NCBI GenBank assembly: GCA_014874475.1
Contig: JADBJJ010000023.1
Coordinates: 62,001-126,000, forward strand
Length of the DNA stretch: 64,000 nt
Reading direction: 5' to 3'
Origin: Chloroflexota bacterium
GTDB lineage: Bacteria; Chloroflexota; Anaerolineae; B4-G1; DUEL01
Below, piece after piece: positions 8,318 through 16,705 of this stretch. The notes under the pieces are model-generated. The model did not search any database, was not told the DNA's origin, and saw only the letters and a program-made list of their open reading frames with translations. The position numbers and the translations under genes are program-made. The number at the start of each line of letters is the position of its first letter. Within the stretch, counting starts at the first letter, position 1.

Positions 8318-9697
8318 CTACGGGAGCACCTTCCCCGGATTCATAATATTCAGCGGGTCCAGGGCCTCCTTGATACAGCGCTGGATATCTATGGAAACCG
8401 GGCCCATAGCCCGCTCCATATATGGGCGCTTCAGGACTCCCACGCCGTGCTCGCCGGAAAGGGTCCCGCCCAGGTCCAATGCCACGCCGAAGATCTCCCC
8501 CGCCATCACCTCCACCTTTTCCCACTGAGCGGGGTCCCGTTTGTCAAAGAGGATATTGGGGTGGAGGTTACCGTCCCCGGCGTGGCCGAAGATGACGATG
8601 GGGAGGCCGTGCCGGGCGCTGATTTCCTTGATGCGGCGGATTGCCTCCGGGATGGCGGAACGGGGGACGGTAATGTCCTCCCCCAGTTTATTGGGGGCCT
8701 TGCGCGCCAGCGAGGGAGAGACGGACCGGCGGGCCCGCCACAACTGGGCCCGCTCCTTTTCGTCCTGCGCCACCATTACCTTCCGGGCGCCGTTCTCCCG
8801 GCAGACCCGCTCCACCACCTCCATCTCTCGCCGGACCGCTTCGTCGTCCGAGCCATCGGTCTCTATGATGAGCATCGCCTCCACGTCCAGCGGCAACCCC
8901 AGGTGCATGGCCGCCTCAATGCAGGCGATCGCCGTCTCGTCCATCAGTTCCAGCGTCGCCGGGACGATGCCCGCCGCCAGAACCGAATTGACGGTCCGGG
9001 AGGCGTCGTCCAGGGAGGGGAACTCCGCCAGCGCAGTGCGGACGGAGCGGGGTCTGGCGATCAGTTTCAGCAGTGCCTCCGTGATGACCCCCAACGTCCC
9101 CTCCGAGCCGATGAAGAGGGAGGTCAGGTCGTAGCCGACGACGTTCTTGATGGCCTTGCCACCGGTCTGGAGGATGCGGCCGTCGGGGAGGACGACGGTA
9201 AGGCCCATTACGTAGTCGCCGGTCACCCCGTACTTGAGGCAGCGGGGGCCGCCAGCGTTACAGGCGATGTTGCCGCCGATGGTGGAGTGCTTGTTGCTAG
9301 AAGGGTCGGGCGGGTAGAAGAGGTCCCGGGCCTCCACATAGGCCTGGAGGTCGGCAGTGATGACGCCGGCCTCCACCCGAACCGTCCGGTTCACCTCATC
9401 CAGTTCCAGGATGCGGTTCATACGGGTGAGGGAGAGGGCAATGCCGCCAGAGAAGGGGACAGAGGCCGCCGCCAAGCCGGAGGCCATCCCCCGGGGAACG
9501 ACAGGCACCCGGTACTCGGCGGCAATCCGCACGACCGCCGCCACCTCCTCCGTAGATTCCGGCAGGACAGCGACATCGGGCAACTGCTGGGCAAACGTCC
9601 CGTCGTAGGAATACGCAATGCGATCCTCTATACTGGTGAGGACTTTGGTAGGGCCCAAGATTTCCCGCAAACGGTCAATCCAAGCACTGTCGGACAT
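8318..9697 (-). CDS. glcD: FAD-linked 2-hydroxyacid oxidase, GlcD family
   Basis: A protein of 459 residues. The PCMH-type FAD-binding domain covers residues about 35-215, with VVPRGMASGLAAASVP, HSTIGGNIACNAGGPRCLKYG and the FAD-linked oxidase C-terminal domain after that, including GHAGDGNLHPNI and SGEHGVGVLKRPYM near the end. Members oxidise glycolate, D-lactate or similar 2-hydroxyacids and pass electrons to an Fe-S partner. The gene lies 91 bp downstream of glcF on the same strand. Glycolate versus D-lactate cannot be decided from the sequence. A GGAG site precedes the ATG. Confidence 0.9.
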   Translation of the reverse strand: MSDSAWIDRLREILGPTKVLTSIEDRIAYSYDGTFAQQLPDVAVLPESTEEVAAVVRIAAEYRVPVVPRGMASGLAAASVPFSGGIALSLTRMNRILELDEVNRTVRVEAGVITADLQAYVEARDLFYPPDPSSNKHSTIGGNIACNAGGPRCLKYGVTGDYVMGLTVVLPDGRILQTGGKAIKNVVGYDLTSLFIGSEGTLGVITEALLKLIARPRSVRTALAEFPSLDDASRTVNSVLAAGIVPATLELMDETAIACIEAAMHLGLPLDVEAMLIIETDGSDDEAVRREMEVVERVCRENGARKVMVAQDEKERAQLWRARRSVSPSLARKAPNKLGEDITVPRSAIPEAIRRIKEISARHGLPIVIFGHAGDGNLHPNILFDKRDPAQWEKVEVMAGEIFGVALDLGGTLSGEHGVGVLKRPYMERAMGPVSIDIQRCIKEALDPLNIMNPGKVLP

Positions 9698-9741
9698 GTC
9701 GTATCTCCTGCAAAATTCAGGGGCGCGGACGCCAGCGGATC

Positions 9742-9779
9742 AACGCCGATGAACGTAAAAATCCGCGCTCATCCGCGTT
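9742..9779. repeat. Intergenic inverted repeat between glcF and glcD
   Basis: AACGCCGATGA (9742-9752) and TCATCCGCGTT (9769-9779) are inverted copies with one mismatch. The spacer also holds CGCGGATT-type words, so the element looks like a degenerate run of GCGGATNAACGC units typical of dispersed intergenic repeats. Confidence 0.55.
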
Positions 9780-9788
9780 CATCGCGTT

Positions 9789-10958
9789 CTATCTCCTCAT
9801 CGCCTCCAGGACGATTTCGGCGATGTCTTTGACTCGCAGGCGGAGGCGTTCGGCGCGGGCGGCGTTGAAAAGGGTGCGCTCGCACTGCTGGCAAGCGGAG
9901 ACGACCACCTGAGCCCCGGTCTCGGTGGCCTGGCGGATGCGCCGGGCGGCAACCGCCTGGCTGAGTGCAGGATCCATGCTCTCCAGGTTACCCCCGCCAC
10001 CGCAGCAGTGGGACCCGCCCTGATTCTCCGCCATCTCCACCAAAGTCACCCCCGGGATCGCCCGGAGAATCCGGCGGGGGGCCTCAAAGACGCCGCTCTT
10101 GCGGCCCAGGTCGCAGGGGTCGTGGTAGGTGACAATCTGCTGGGGCAGGTCGTCCCGCAGGGAGACGCGGCCGCTCTCCAGGAGGTCCGCCAGGAACTCT
10201 GTGGCGTGGCGCACCTCAAAGCCCAGGTCTTCCTCCAGCGCGGCCGGGTAGGAGTGTTTCCAGAAGTGAAAGCAGGAGGGGCAGGTGGTGACCAGCGTCC
10301 GCGCGCCGGTGGCCCGGATTGCCTCCAGGTTGTGGCGCATCGCAGCACGGGCAGCCTCCAGGTCGCCGTTGATGGCCAGAGGATAGCCACAGCACCACTC
10401 TTCGGCCCCCAGAACGGCATAATCTACCCCGGCCCCCTCCAGAATCTGGACGAAGGACTGGGGGATGCTGTAACTGCGGGGAAAGAGCGCACCCACACAG
10501 CCGACGAAATAAACCACCTCGGCCTGTCTCTTGCCGACGCCGGTGGGCATTCCGGGGAGGTTCTGAGCCCAGAAGAGGCGGCTCTCCGGCGGTTCGGCGG
10601 AGATGTTGTGGCTCTCGCGGATGCGCTGATTCAGCGCGGCCAGCGGCTGGGGGAGGAGGCCCAGATGAGCCATCTCCCCGCGCGTCAATTCCAGAACCCG
10701 GTCCACCGTCACGCCGCTGGGGCAGGTGAAGGTACAGACGCCACAGAGGAGGCAGCGGAAGAACTGCGCCGCCGTCCAGTCGGTAGGCCGTTCCAGCAGC
10801 CCCTCCCGAACCGCCCGCAGGAGCGCAACGCGGGCACGGGGGGAATCAGTCTCGTTCAGTGTCAGCCGATAGGTAGGGCAGACAGCGAGGCACTGGCCGC
10901 AGCGGATGCAGCGGAGATAGTCGTCCTCGGAGAGGATAGATTGAGGCCCGGTCGTCAT
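9789..10958 (-). CDS. glcF: Fe-S electron-transfer subunit, GlcF/LldE-HdrD type
   Basis: A protein of 389 residues. The N-terminus has two [4Fe-4S] motifs, CIRCGQCLAVCP (residues about 17-28) and CLLCGVCTFTCP (about 70-81). The C-terminal half has two cysteine-rich CCG domains, with EEWCCGYPLA and GSHCCGGGGN plus SACQQCERT. This is the architecture of the iron-sulfur subunit that accepts electrons from GlcD-type flavoproteins and delivers them to quinone or another carrier. It is followed by glcD, matching the two-subunit enzyme. GAGG precedes the ATG. GlcF and HdrD-like relatives are hard to separate from sequence alone. Confidence 0.88.
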   Translation of the reverse strand: MTTGPQSILSEDDYLRCIRCGQCLAVCPTYRLTLNETDSPRARVALLRAVREGLLERPTDWTAAQFFRCLLCGVCTFTCPSGVTVDRVLELTRGEMAHLGLLPQPLAALNQRIRESHNISAEPPESRLFWAQNLPGMPTGVGKRQAEVVYFVGCVGALFPRSYSIPQSFVQILEGAGVDYAVLGAEEWCCGYPLAINGDLEAARAAMRHNLEAIRATGARTLVTTCPSCFHFWKHSYPAALEEDLGFEVRHATEFLADLLESGRVSLRDDLPQQIVTYHDPCDLGRKSGVFEAPRRILRAIPGVTLVEMAENQGGSHCCGGGGNLESMDPALSQAVAARRIRQATETGAQVVVSACQQCERTLFNAARAERLRLRVKDIAEIVLEAMRR

Positions 10959-10997
10959 CGCTTGTCCTCATGGTCAGAAATTTCTTTATATAGAGAG

Positions 10998-11031
10998 CAA
11001 AGAACGCAGAGCGTTTACTCTGCGCTCTTTG
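10998..11031. repeat. Palindromic intergenic repeat, cgcagag family (copy 1)
   Basis: CAAAGA-a-CGCAGAG (10998-11011) pairs with CTCTGCG-c-TCTTTG (11018-11031): 13 bp with one mismatch and a 6-nt loop. It continues outward as gcgtcttctgcggtgag, the same word set as in the element at 18295-18360. It could also terminate apgM transcription. Confidence 0.6.
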
Positions 11032-11053
11032 CGTCTTCTGCGGTGAGAAAACC

Positions 11054-12262
11054 TCACGCCCCGAATTTGGTCAGGCGACCTGCGTGGGCCATCGCCAGGG
11101 GCATCAGGTCCACGTGGCGGATGTGTCCGAGCCCCCCTCGCATGCACGCTCGCTCGCCGAACTGAGTGACATCGTCCGGGCAGATGTAGCGGGACCAGAG
11201 GAGGACAGGGAGTTCGTGCCAGGAATGGGCCTTCCAGAGGGCCGGCGTGGAGTGGTCGCCAGTAATGATGACTACATCCGGCCCCAGCGCCAGCATCTCC
11301 GGCAGGAGCCGGTCCACGTGCTCAATGACCTCCACCTTGCGCGCAAAGTCGCCGTCCTCCCCGGCGCTGTCGGTCTTCTTCACGTGGAAGAAGAAGAAAT
11401 CGTACTCGGCCCAGTGGGCCTTCAGGGTCTCCACCTCGTCCTCCAGCGTCTCGCCAGTGGGGAGGACGTCCATCCCAGCGAGTTTCGCCACGCCCCGGTA
11501 CATCGGATAGGTGGCGATGGCCGCGCAGCGCATACGGTAGAGGTCGGGCATTTTCGGTAGGCCGGGGTCCTTGGCCATCCCGCGCAGGTTGCAGCCATTG
11601 GCGGGGTACTCATCTGCCAGGAGTTGGCGGGCCTGAGCCATCCACTGGTTGAGCAGTTCCGCCGTCCGGGCCGCCTCGGGGCGAGTGGGATAGACCGGCA
11701 GCGGCGGCTTGCCCACCTGCTGGGGGTCGGTCTCCGTGAGACCATCCTCCAGCCCTTCGCCGCGCAGGACCAGGACAAAACGGTATTCCTTGACCGGCTC
11801 CACGAAGACTTGCACGCCGGGGAGTTGGATGGTGCGGAGTTTGGCGCAGAGGCGAGCGCTGACCTCAGTGGGGATGCGTCCGGCGCGCCGGTCGGTGATG
11901 ACGCCCGTCTCGGGGTCCAGGGTGCAGAAGTTGCCGCGCGTGGCGATGTCCTGGGGCTGGAGGTCAAAGCCGATGCCCAGCGCTTCCAGGACACCCCGCC
12001 CAATCTCGTAGCGGAAGGGGTCGTAGCCAAAGAGGGCAAGATGGGCCGGACCGCTACCCGGAGCGATGCCCGGGGCAATCGGCATGCTCATCCCACAGAT
12101 GGAGCGAGCCGCCAACGCGTCCATATTAGGGGTATGAGCCGCCTCCAATTCCGTAGGTCCACCAGGGGTCATCGGCAATCCACCCAGGCCGTCCATGACC
12201 AGAAGCAGAATCTTGCTCCGGCTTTCCACCGTCAGTTCACGAATCCATTCTAAGGCATCCAT
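11054..12262 (-). CDS. apgM: 2,3-bisphosphoglycerate-independent phosphoglycerate mutase, archaeal type
   Basis: A protein of 402 residues starting MDALEWIRELTVESRSKILL; the track start at 12358 lies in the promoter, while the ATG at 12262 has AAGGAG upstream. Alkaline-phosphatase superfamily metal motifs are visible: LLVMDGLGGLP near residue 22, HTPNMDALA near 48 (nucleophile region), HVKKTDSAGEDGD near 300 and ITGDHSTPA near 345. It interconverts 3- and 2-phosphoglycerate in glycolysis or gluconeogenesis without 2,3-BPG. ApgM rather than GpmI is supported by length and motif order. It has its own promoter at 12330-12358. Confidence 0.93.
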   Translation of the reverse strand: MDALEWIRELTVESRSKILLLVMDGLGGLPMTPGGPTELEAAHTPNMDALAARSICGMSMPIAPGIAPGSGPAHLALFGYDPFRYEIGRGVLEALGIGFDLQPQDIATRGNFCTLDPETGVITDRRAGRIPTEVSARLCAKLRTIQLPGVQVFVEPVKEYRFVLVLRGEGLEDGLTETDPQQVGKPPLPVYPTRPEAARTAELLNQWMAQARQLLADEYPANGCNLRGMAKDPGLPKMPDLYRMRCAAIATYPMYRGVAKLAGMDVLPTGETLEDEVETLKAHWAEYDFFFFHVKKTDSAGEDGDFARKVEVIEHVDRLLPEMLALGPDVVIITGDHSTPALWKAHSWHELPVLLWSRYICPDDVTQFGERACMRGGLGHIRHVDLMPLAMAHAGRLTKFGA

Positions 12263-12329
12263 ACCTTTCTCCTTCACCCGATCTTCCTCGCTACCGCCTG
12301 AGGGGCACTTTTTCAAGCAGCGGTTTTTA

Positions 12330-12358
12330 ATCCTACCCCCAATCCCTATCCCTGTCAA
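12330..12358 (-). promoter_or_regulatory. Promoter of apgM
   Basis: On the minus strand TTGACA (12353-12358), a 17-bp spacer and TAGGAT (12330-12335), about 68 bp before the apgM ATG. It is back-to-back with the plus-strand promoter at 12394. Confidence 0.6.
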
Positions 12359-12393
12359 GTGACATTTGGCTGAAATTTGGACGGACGATGGAC

Positions 12394-12422
12394 TTGACGT
12401 TTCAATGAAGTTCGGCTAAAAT
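12394..12422 (+). promoter_or_regulatory. Promoter of the zinc-ribbon protein / superoxide reductase operon
   Basis: TTGACG (12394-12399), a 17-bp spacer and TAAAAT (12417-12422), followed by an A/T-rich stretch and the ATG at 12466. Both hexamers match 5/6. Confidence 0.65.
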
Positions 12423-12465
12423 TATAAACGAGCATCATCTTATTCGCCAGCAGAAAGGGGGCAAA

Positions 12466-12642
12466 ATGGACCAGGTGCGGTGTAACCATTGTGGCGATCC
12501 CATAGAGGGGGAACCGGTACGGCGAGGGGATCAGGTCTACTGCTCCGAGGCGTGTGCGTTTGAGGCCACCCGCAGCAAGGATTGCAGCGGCAGGAGCGAT
12601 TCCAACATATCGCCCCGGATTACGGAACCGATGTGGCGGTGA
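12466..12642 (+). CDS. 58-residue TRASH-like zinc-ribbon protein (too short for the ORF track)
   Basis: ATG at 12466, stop TGA at 12640-12642, with AAAGGGGG before the start. The product MDQVRCNHCGDPIEGEPV and onward has Cys6-x2-Cys9 and Cys26-x3-Cys30 (CNHC, CSEAC), a metal-binding pattern like TRASH, YHS or bacterial metallothionein domains. The C-terminal tail is basic and disordered-looking. It lies between a good promoter and the superoxide reductase gene, 73 bp upstream of it, so it is probably co-transcribed. A role in metal sensing, storage or delivery to the Fe centre of the reductase is plausible but inferred. Confidence 0.7.
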   Translation: MDQVRCNHCGDPIEGEPVRRGDQVYCSEACAFEATRSKDCSGRSDSNISPRITEPMWR

Positions 12643-12655
12643 GAAACCGCCCTCA

Positions 12656-12699
12656 GGAGCATAGGTGCTCCGCTGCAGCAACGGATTGCTCAATTTTTT
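12656..12699 (+). terminator. Tandem hairpins with T-run between the zinc-ribbon gene and superoxide reductase
   Basis: GGAGCA/TGCTCC (12656-12671, 4-nt loop) is followed by AGCAA/TTGCT (12677-12690) and TTTTTT (12694-12699), just upstream of the next ribosome site. It may act as a weak terminator or attenuator that lowers expression of the downstream gene. Confidence 0.4.
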
Positions 12700-12715
12700 G
12701 TAAAGGAGGGACCCC

Positions 12716-13108
12716 ATGAAATTCGGAGACCGGATTCAATCAGCCGACTGGAAGGCGGAAAAGCACGTCCCTGTTATAGAGGGACCCGACCAGGTGGCCG
12801 CCGATCAGCCTTTCCAGGTGACGGTGGTCGTGGGAAAGGAAATCCCCCACCCGAACACCACGGAGCACCACATCCGCTGGATCGCCCTGTACTTCCAGCC
12901 AGAGGGGGACAAGTTCATCTACGAAATCGGCCGCTGCGATTTCGCTGCCCACGGTGAGTCGGTGAAGGGCGCCAACCAGGGTCCGGCGTACACCCACCCG
13001 GTGGCCCTTTTCTCAGCCCAGGTGAACGCGCCGGGCACCCTGATCGCCGTCTCCTACTGCAATATCCACGGACTGTGGGAGAGCAGCAAGGAGATTACGC
13101 TGGCCTGA
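12716..13108 (+). CDS. Superoxide reductase, class II (neelaredoxin type)
   Basis: A protein of 130 residues. It reduces superoxide to hydrogen peroxide without making oxygen, using a mononuclear Fe(His)4(Cys) centre in the cytoplasm. The ligand set is visible: His17 in EKHVP, His45 and His51 in HPNTTEHH, Cys115 and His118 in CNIHG. The Glu-Lys pair beside His17 is the conserved catalytic Lys region. The N-terminal desulforedoxin Fe(Cys)4 domain of class I enzymes is absent. AAAGGAGGG precedes the ATG. It is probably co-transcribed with the small zinc-ribbon gene and fits an anaerobe exposed to oxygen. Confidence 0.95.
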   Translation: MKFGDRIQSADWKAEKHVPVIEGPDQVAADQPFQVTVVVGKEIPHPNTTEHHIRWIALYFQPEGDKFIYEIGRCDFAAHGESVKGANQGPAYTHPVALFSAQVNAPGTLIAVSYCNIHGLWESSKEITLA

Positions 13109-13131
13109 GCGACCCCTTTCCCGGGCCCCCA

Positions 13132-13172
13132 GACAGCCGGCGCCTGGGTCATCCAGACGCCGGTTGTCTTTT
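13132..13172 (+). terminator. Strong terminator after superoxide reductase
   Basis: GACAGCCGGCG (13132-13142) pairs with CGCCGGTTGTC (13158-13168), 11 bp with one G-U, and an inner CTGG/CCAG; TTTT follows at 13169-13172. It lies between convergent stops. Confidence 0.75.
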
Positions 13173-13899
13173 ATGGCTCAAATATCGGCGGCATGCGGCG
13201 CTTGTGTTCAGAGTGGTCGATCATCCTGCGCACTTTCTCCACCGCCGCCGGGTCCAGCCCGGAGAGGTCTCCAGCCTCCATCGCAGCCAGGATACGGTCC
13301 AGTTCCCGATAGGTGATGCCCATTTCCCCCTCGTCGGTCTGGCCGGGCCAGAGGCCGGCGGTGGGAAGACGGTCAATCACTTCCTGCGGGACGCCCAATT
13401 CCCGGGCCAGTTCCCATACCTGAGTCTTGTAGAGGCCGCCCAGGGGGAGCAGGTCCACCCCACCGTCCCCGTACTTTGTATAGTACCCCACCAGAATCTC
13501 CGATTTATTCCCCGAACCCAGCACCAGATAGCGGTGCACCTGGGCCAGGTAGTACAGCGTAATCATCCGTAGGCGGGGCTTGATGTTCGCTGGGGCCAGG
13601 CTCTCCCCCGCAGGGGGCAAGGCTCCTAAGAGGGCATCGTAGATGGGGGTCAGGTCTACGGTGATGGTAGGGATGCCGAAGGTTTCGGCGACCTGCCGGG
13701 CCAGGCGGAGGTCCTCCGGCTGGGAGTGGCAGGGCATGAGCGCGGCCAGCACCCGGTCGGTGCCGACGGCCCGCACGGCTAGCGCGGCGGTGGTGGCGGA
13801 ATCCACCCCGCCGCTCAGCCCGAAGACGAAGCCCTCAGCACTGGCGGCCTCCAGGTAGTCCCGGAGCCACTGGATAATCCGAGCAGAGAGAGAGGTCAT
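13171..13899 (-). CDS. nadE: NAD synthase, ammonia-dependent type
   Basis: A protein of 242 residues. The PP-loop SGGVDSATT lies near residue 29; LGSGNKSEILVGYYTKYGDGGVDL and GLYKTQVWELA are hallmarks of NadE. It forms NAD from nicotinate adenine dinucleotide, ATP and ammonia. The N-terminal glutaminase domain of the larger NadE is absent, so ammonia is the nitrogen donor unless a separate subunit exists. It follows a nicotinamidase-like gene by 43 nt, which makes a short NAD-salvage operon. GGAG precedes the ATG. Confidence 0.95.
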   Translation of the reverse strand: MTSLSARIIQWLRDYLEAASAEGFVFGLSGGVDSATTAALAVRAVGTDRVLAALMPCHSQPEDLRLARQVAETFGIPTITVDLTPIYDALLGALPPAGESLAPANIKPRLRMITLYYLAQVHRYLVLGSGNKSEILVGYYTKYGDGGVDLLPLGGLYKTQVWELARELGVPQEVIDRLPTAGLWPGQTDEGEMGITYRELDRILAAMEAGDLSGLDPAAVEKVRRMIDHSEHKRRMPPIFEP

Positions 13900-13942
13900 G
13901 GGACTCCTTTCGGGAAAAGTGAAACGTGAAGCGTGAAAGGTA

Positions 13943-14641
13943 TCAGGTCAGGCGGGCGACGATTTCTATGCCGTTGAGGGCCATGCTGTAGAGAAAGATG
14001 CGGTGGAGCAGGTCGCCATCGTGGGGCAGCGCGCCCAGTTGAAGCGCCGTCTCCACCGGCAGGTCGTAGGTCTGGACCCCATCGGCAGGGACAATGACGC
14101 GGAAGTCCTGCAGGCCCAGAACGTTGGCCCGCAACCGCAGGAACATCGCTGCCTGATAGATACATAGGTCAGTGCAGTCCCCAACGACGATGAAGGTGTT
14201 GACCGCTGGGTGGCTATCCAGCCAGGGGACCAACTCGGTGCCAATGCTGGAACTGATGGACTTCTTAGGGATGACCACAAACAGGTCAGAGAAGGGAAGG
14301 GCCCGCAGTTCATCTACGGTCTCGCTCTCGGGAGTGCCAACGACGCAGTGGGCCGGGAAAGCCCCGAATTCCACCGAGTCGGCATCGTGGGCATCCTGGG
14401 TCAGGAGGAAGTGACGGACGCCCAGATCGTAGGCCTGTTCAAATAGCCGCACGACGTTGGGGACAATGCCCGCCACACGCGGGCTGGCCAGAGGCCCAAT
14501 GGTGCAGAAGCCCTTGATCAGGTCCACCGAGAGGATCGCCGTACGGGCCGGCTCTCGGATGACGGACTCCAGAGGGATCGCGGGCAGTTCGGCTTCCCAA
14601 CGGGCCAACCAGTCCAGAAAAGCGGTATTCTGTGAGTGCAT
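13943..14641 (-). CDS. Isochorismatase-family hydrolase, probable nicotinamidase
   Basis: A protein of 232 residues; the start MHSQNTAF is chosen over the track start because GGAGGGAACC precedes it. Nicotinamidase/isochorismatase features: Asp in LSVDLIKGFC near residue 36, a Lys loop in VVIPKKSISSS and the nucleophile Cys in VGDCTDLCIYQAA near 170. It would hydrolyse nicotinamide to nicotinate, feeding NAD synthesis with the adjacent nadE. Family members also act on other amides, so the substrate is inferred from context. Its ATG is 11 nt downstream of the stop of the solute-binding lipoprotein gene. Confidence 0.78.
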   Translation of the reverse strand: MHSQNTAFLDWLARWEAELPAIPLESVIREPARTAILSVDLIKGFCTIGPLASPRVAGIVPNVVRLFEQAYDLGVRHFLLTQDAHDADSVEFGAFPAHCVVGTPESETVDELRALPFSDLFVVIPKKSISSSIGTELVPWLDSHPAVNTFIVVGDCTDLCIYQAAMFLRLRANVLGLQDFRVIVPADGVQTYDLPVETALQLGALPHDGDLLHRIFLYSMALNGIEIVARLT

Positions 14642-14652
14642 GGTTCCCTCCA

Positions 14653-16245
14653 TTACTTCGAAAATTGCCAATCTCCGATGTTCCAGAACGGGGCGCCCCG
14701 CCAGGGACGCGGGCCGGCAAGGTCCGAGCGGACCAGCCAGAGGTCGTCCCAGCGGCAAAGGGGAACCCACCAGACCTCCCGACGGGCCGCCTCCTGGAGT
14801 TCTGTCAAATGGACGGCGCGCTCTTCGGGATCCGTCGCGGCGGCCTGGGCCAGCAGCAATCGGTCCAGCGCCTCATCGCAGACCCCGGCAGGGTTCTGGC
14901 CGCCCGGCCGCGCCTCCCCGCAGAGCCAGCGGGCGTCGTCCGGGTCGGGATAGCCGGAGGGCTGGCCCGCCCACTGGACCAGATCCCACGCCGTCGGATC
15001 CTCCCACGGGCGATCCCGGACAACGGTCTCCACACCGATGCCCAGGTCCTGCAACGTCTGCGCCACTACCGCCTGGGCGGCCTCTCGCCCCGGCGGGACA
15101 GCGTAGCGCAGGGTCAGAGAGATGCCTTTCCGGTCCCGGATGCCGTCTCTATCCGTATCCCGCCAGCCGACCTCGTCCAGCATCCGCGCGGCCTCCCGGA
15201 CGGAAGGGGAGGCCGCCGGAGCCGGGCTCTCCCAGCAAGTCCCGCTGTAGAGGCTCCCGGCCGGAACTGCCCAACTCATCCCCACCGTCAGCGCCGCGCA
15301 GACCGCCCCCCGGTCCAGCGCAGCCGCCAGGCCAGCCCGCACGCGCGTCTCCTGGAGGGCCGGATGGCCATAGCGCGGGTCCAGATTCAATAGCAGAGTC
15401 TCCACATAACCGGAGGGGGAAGCGAGCAGAGATGTCCCTTCCGGTGGCTCCCGTCCTGGCAGACCATCCGGCGTCAGAAAAGGGGCCAGGTCGGCATCTC
15501 CGAAAGCCATAATCTGCCAGCGGGCCTGGGCATCCGGCTGGGCGAAGACCCGCACCCGCTGGGCAGCGGGCTGGCCTCGCCAGTAGTACGGATTGGCGAT
15601 AAAGACCAGAGCGCCTCCTTCCTCGCCGAGAAAGACGTACGGTCCGTTGCCCACCCACCCCGCGCGGTCGGGAGCGTGGCGGGGCAGAACGTAAGGAAAC
15701 AACATCGTCGGCCAGGGCGCGAAGGGGCGGGTGAAAGTTACCTGGACGGTGTGGGCATCCAGTGCGACGACCTCTTCTACAAAGGACTCGTGCGGAAAGA
15801 GCCCCTGCGCGGCGGCCCGCTCGTGGGTGAAAACCAGGTCGTCGGCCGTGAGAGGGGACCCGTCCGACCAAAACAGGTTCTCCCGCAGGCGAACTCGCAG
15901 CATGCGGCCATCGGCGGAGATGCCCCCATTGGCGCGGGTGGGGAGTTCCACCGCCAGTTCGGGCGAGACCTCCAGCCGGTCATCCACCCGCCACAAGCCA
16001 ACCAGGAAGAGGTCCCGGAGAGCGCGAGCCGACCAGGAGCGAGCCTGCAATGGGTCCAGCGTCTGGGGCCACTCCGGCAGCAGAATCCGCAATTCGCGGG
16101 TGGGCGCCGGGGTAGGGACCGGCGTCAGGCCCAGGAGCGGGTTGCCGACTAGCGGGGTCGGAGTGACGGCCACGCAGGCGGAGAGGAACAGGGCCGCCAG
16201 CAGAGCGCAGGTCATATGTCGCAGTTCGCAACTCGCAGGGCGCAT
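14653..16245 (-). CDS. Family-5 extracellular solute-binding lipoprotein (peptide/nickel ABC type)
   Basis: A protein of 530 residues from the ATG at 16245, chosen because it gives Arg/His residues before the hydrophobic signal; the track start at 16257 is a GTG and a later ATG at 16215 leaves no charge. The lipobox ALFLSAC (cleavage before Cys) is followed by a Pro/Thr-rich linker and the SBP_bac_5 fold, including TLDPLQARS and LFWSDGSPLTADDLVF. It would bind peptides or other ligands outside the cell. No ABC permease or ATPase genes are adjacent, so it is an orphan receptor or a divergent sensor. It ends 11 nt before the nicotinamidase gene. Confidence 0.88.
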   Translation of the reverse strand: MRPASCELRHMTCALLAALFLSACVAVTPTPLVGNPLLGLTPVPTPAPTRELRILLPEWPQTLDPLQARSWSARALRDLFLVGLWRVDDRLEVSPELAVELPTRANGGISADGRMLRVRLRENLFWSDGSPLTADDLVFTHERAAAQGLFPHESFVEEVVALDAHTVQVTFTRPFAPWPTMLFPYVLPRHAPDRAGWVGNGPYVFLGEEGGALVFIANPYYWRGQPAAQRVRVFAQPDAQARWQIMAFGDADLAPFLTPDGLPGREPPEGTSLLASPSGYVETLLLNLDPRYGHPALQETRVRAGLAAALDRGAVCAALTVGMSWAVPAGSLYSGTCWESPAPAASPSVREAARMLDEVGWRDTDRDGIRDRKGISLTLRYAVPPGREAAQAVVAQTLQDLGIGVETVVRDRPWEDPTAWDLVQWAGQPSGYPDPDDARWLCGEARPGGQNPAGVCDEALDRLLLAQAAATDPEERAVHLTELQEAARREVWWVPLCRWDDLWLVRSDLAGPRPWRGAPFWNIGDWQFSK

Positions 16246-16307
16246 AGTACCGGTCACAGAGCGCAGGGGGCGGGGATTTGTCCGTCAGCCGTCGGGCGAC
16301 GACGCGC

Positions 16308-16703
16308 CTACACGTTGACGACCTTGACCAGCACCCGGCGGCGACGGGGGCCGTCAAATTCGGCCAGAAACACCCCCTGCCAGGAACCCAGCACCAGCCG
16401 CCCCTCGTTCACGAATAGGGTTAACTGGCTGCCGACCAGTGCGGTCTTGACGTGGGCCGGCGCGTTCCCCTCCGCGTGCCGGAAGTCGGGCCGGTCCGGC
16501 ACCAGCGCGTCCAGCACCAGTCCGATGTCGTGGCGGACGGTGGGGTCCCAGTTCTCGTTGAGCGTCAGGCCAGCGGTGGTGTGGGGGCAGAAGAGATAAC
16601 AGAGCCCCTCCCGCACGCCGCTGCGTCGGACGACCTCCTGGACCTGCGGGGTGATGTCCCGGAATTCCTGGCGGGATTGGGTGGAGACATCTATGATGTC
16701 CAT
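16308..16703 (-). CDS. YjbQ/UPF0047 family protein
   Basis: A protein of 131 residues. Family motifs are HTTAGLTLNEN near residue 41, the conserved Asp-His cluster in DPTVRHD and HAEGNAPAHVKT near 80, and GSWQGVFLAEFDGPR near the C-terminus. YjbQ proteins have been reported with weak thiamine-phosphate synthase activity, but the in vivo role is unsettled. The ATG is only 2 nt from the end of rtcB, so it is translated from the same transcript, after archease and RtcB. Confidence 0.92.
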   Translation of the reverse strand: MDIIDVSTQSRQEFRDITPQVQEVVRRSGVREGLCYLFCPHTTAGLTLNENWDPTVRHDIGLVLDALVPDRPDFRHAEGNAPAHVKTALVGSQLTLFVNEGRLVLGSWQGVFLAEFDGPRRRRVLVKVVNV

Positions 16704-16705
16704 AG

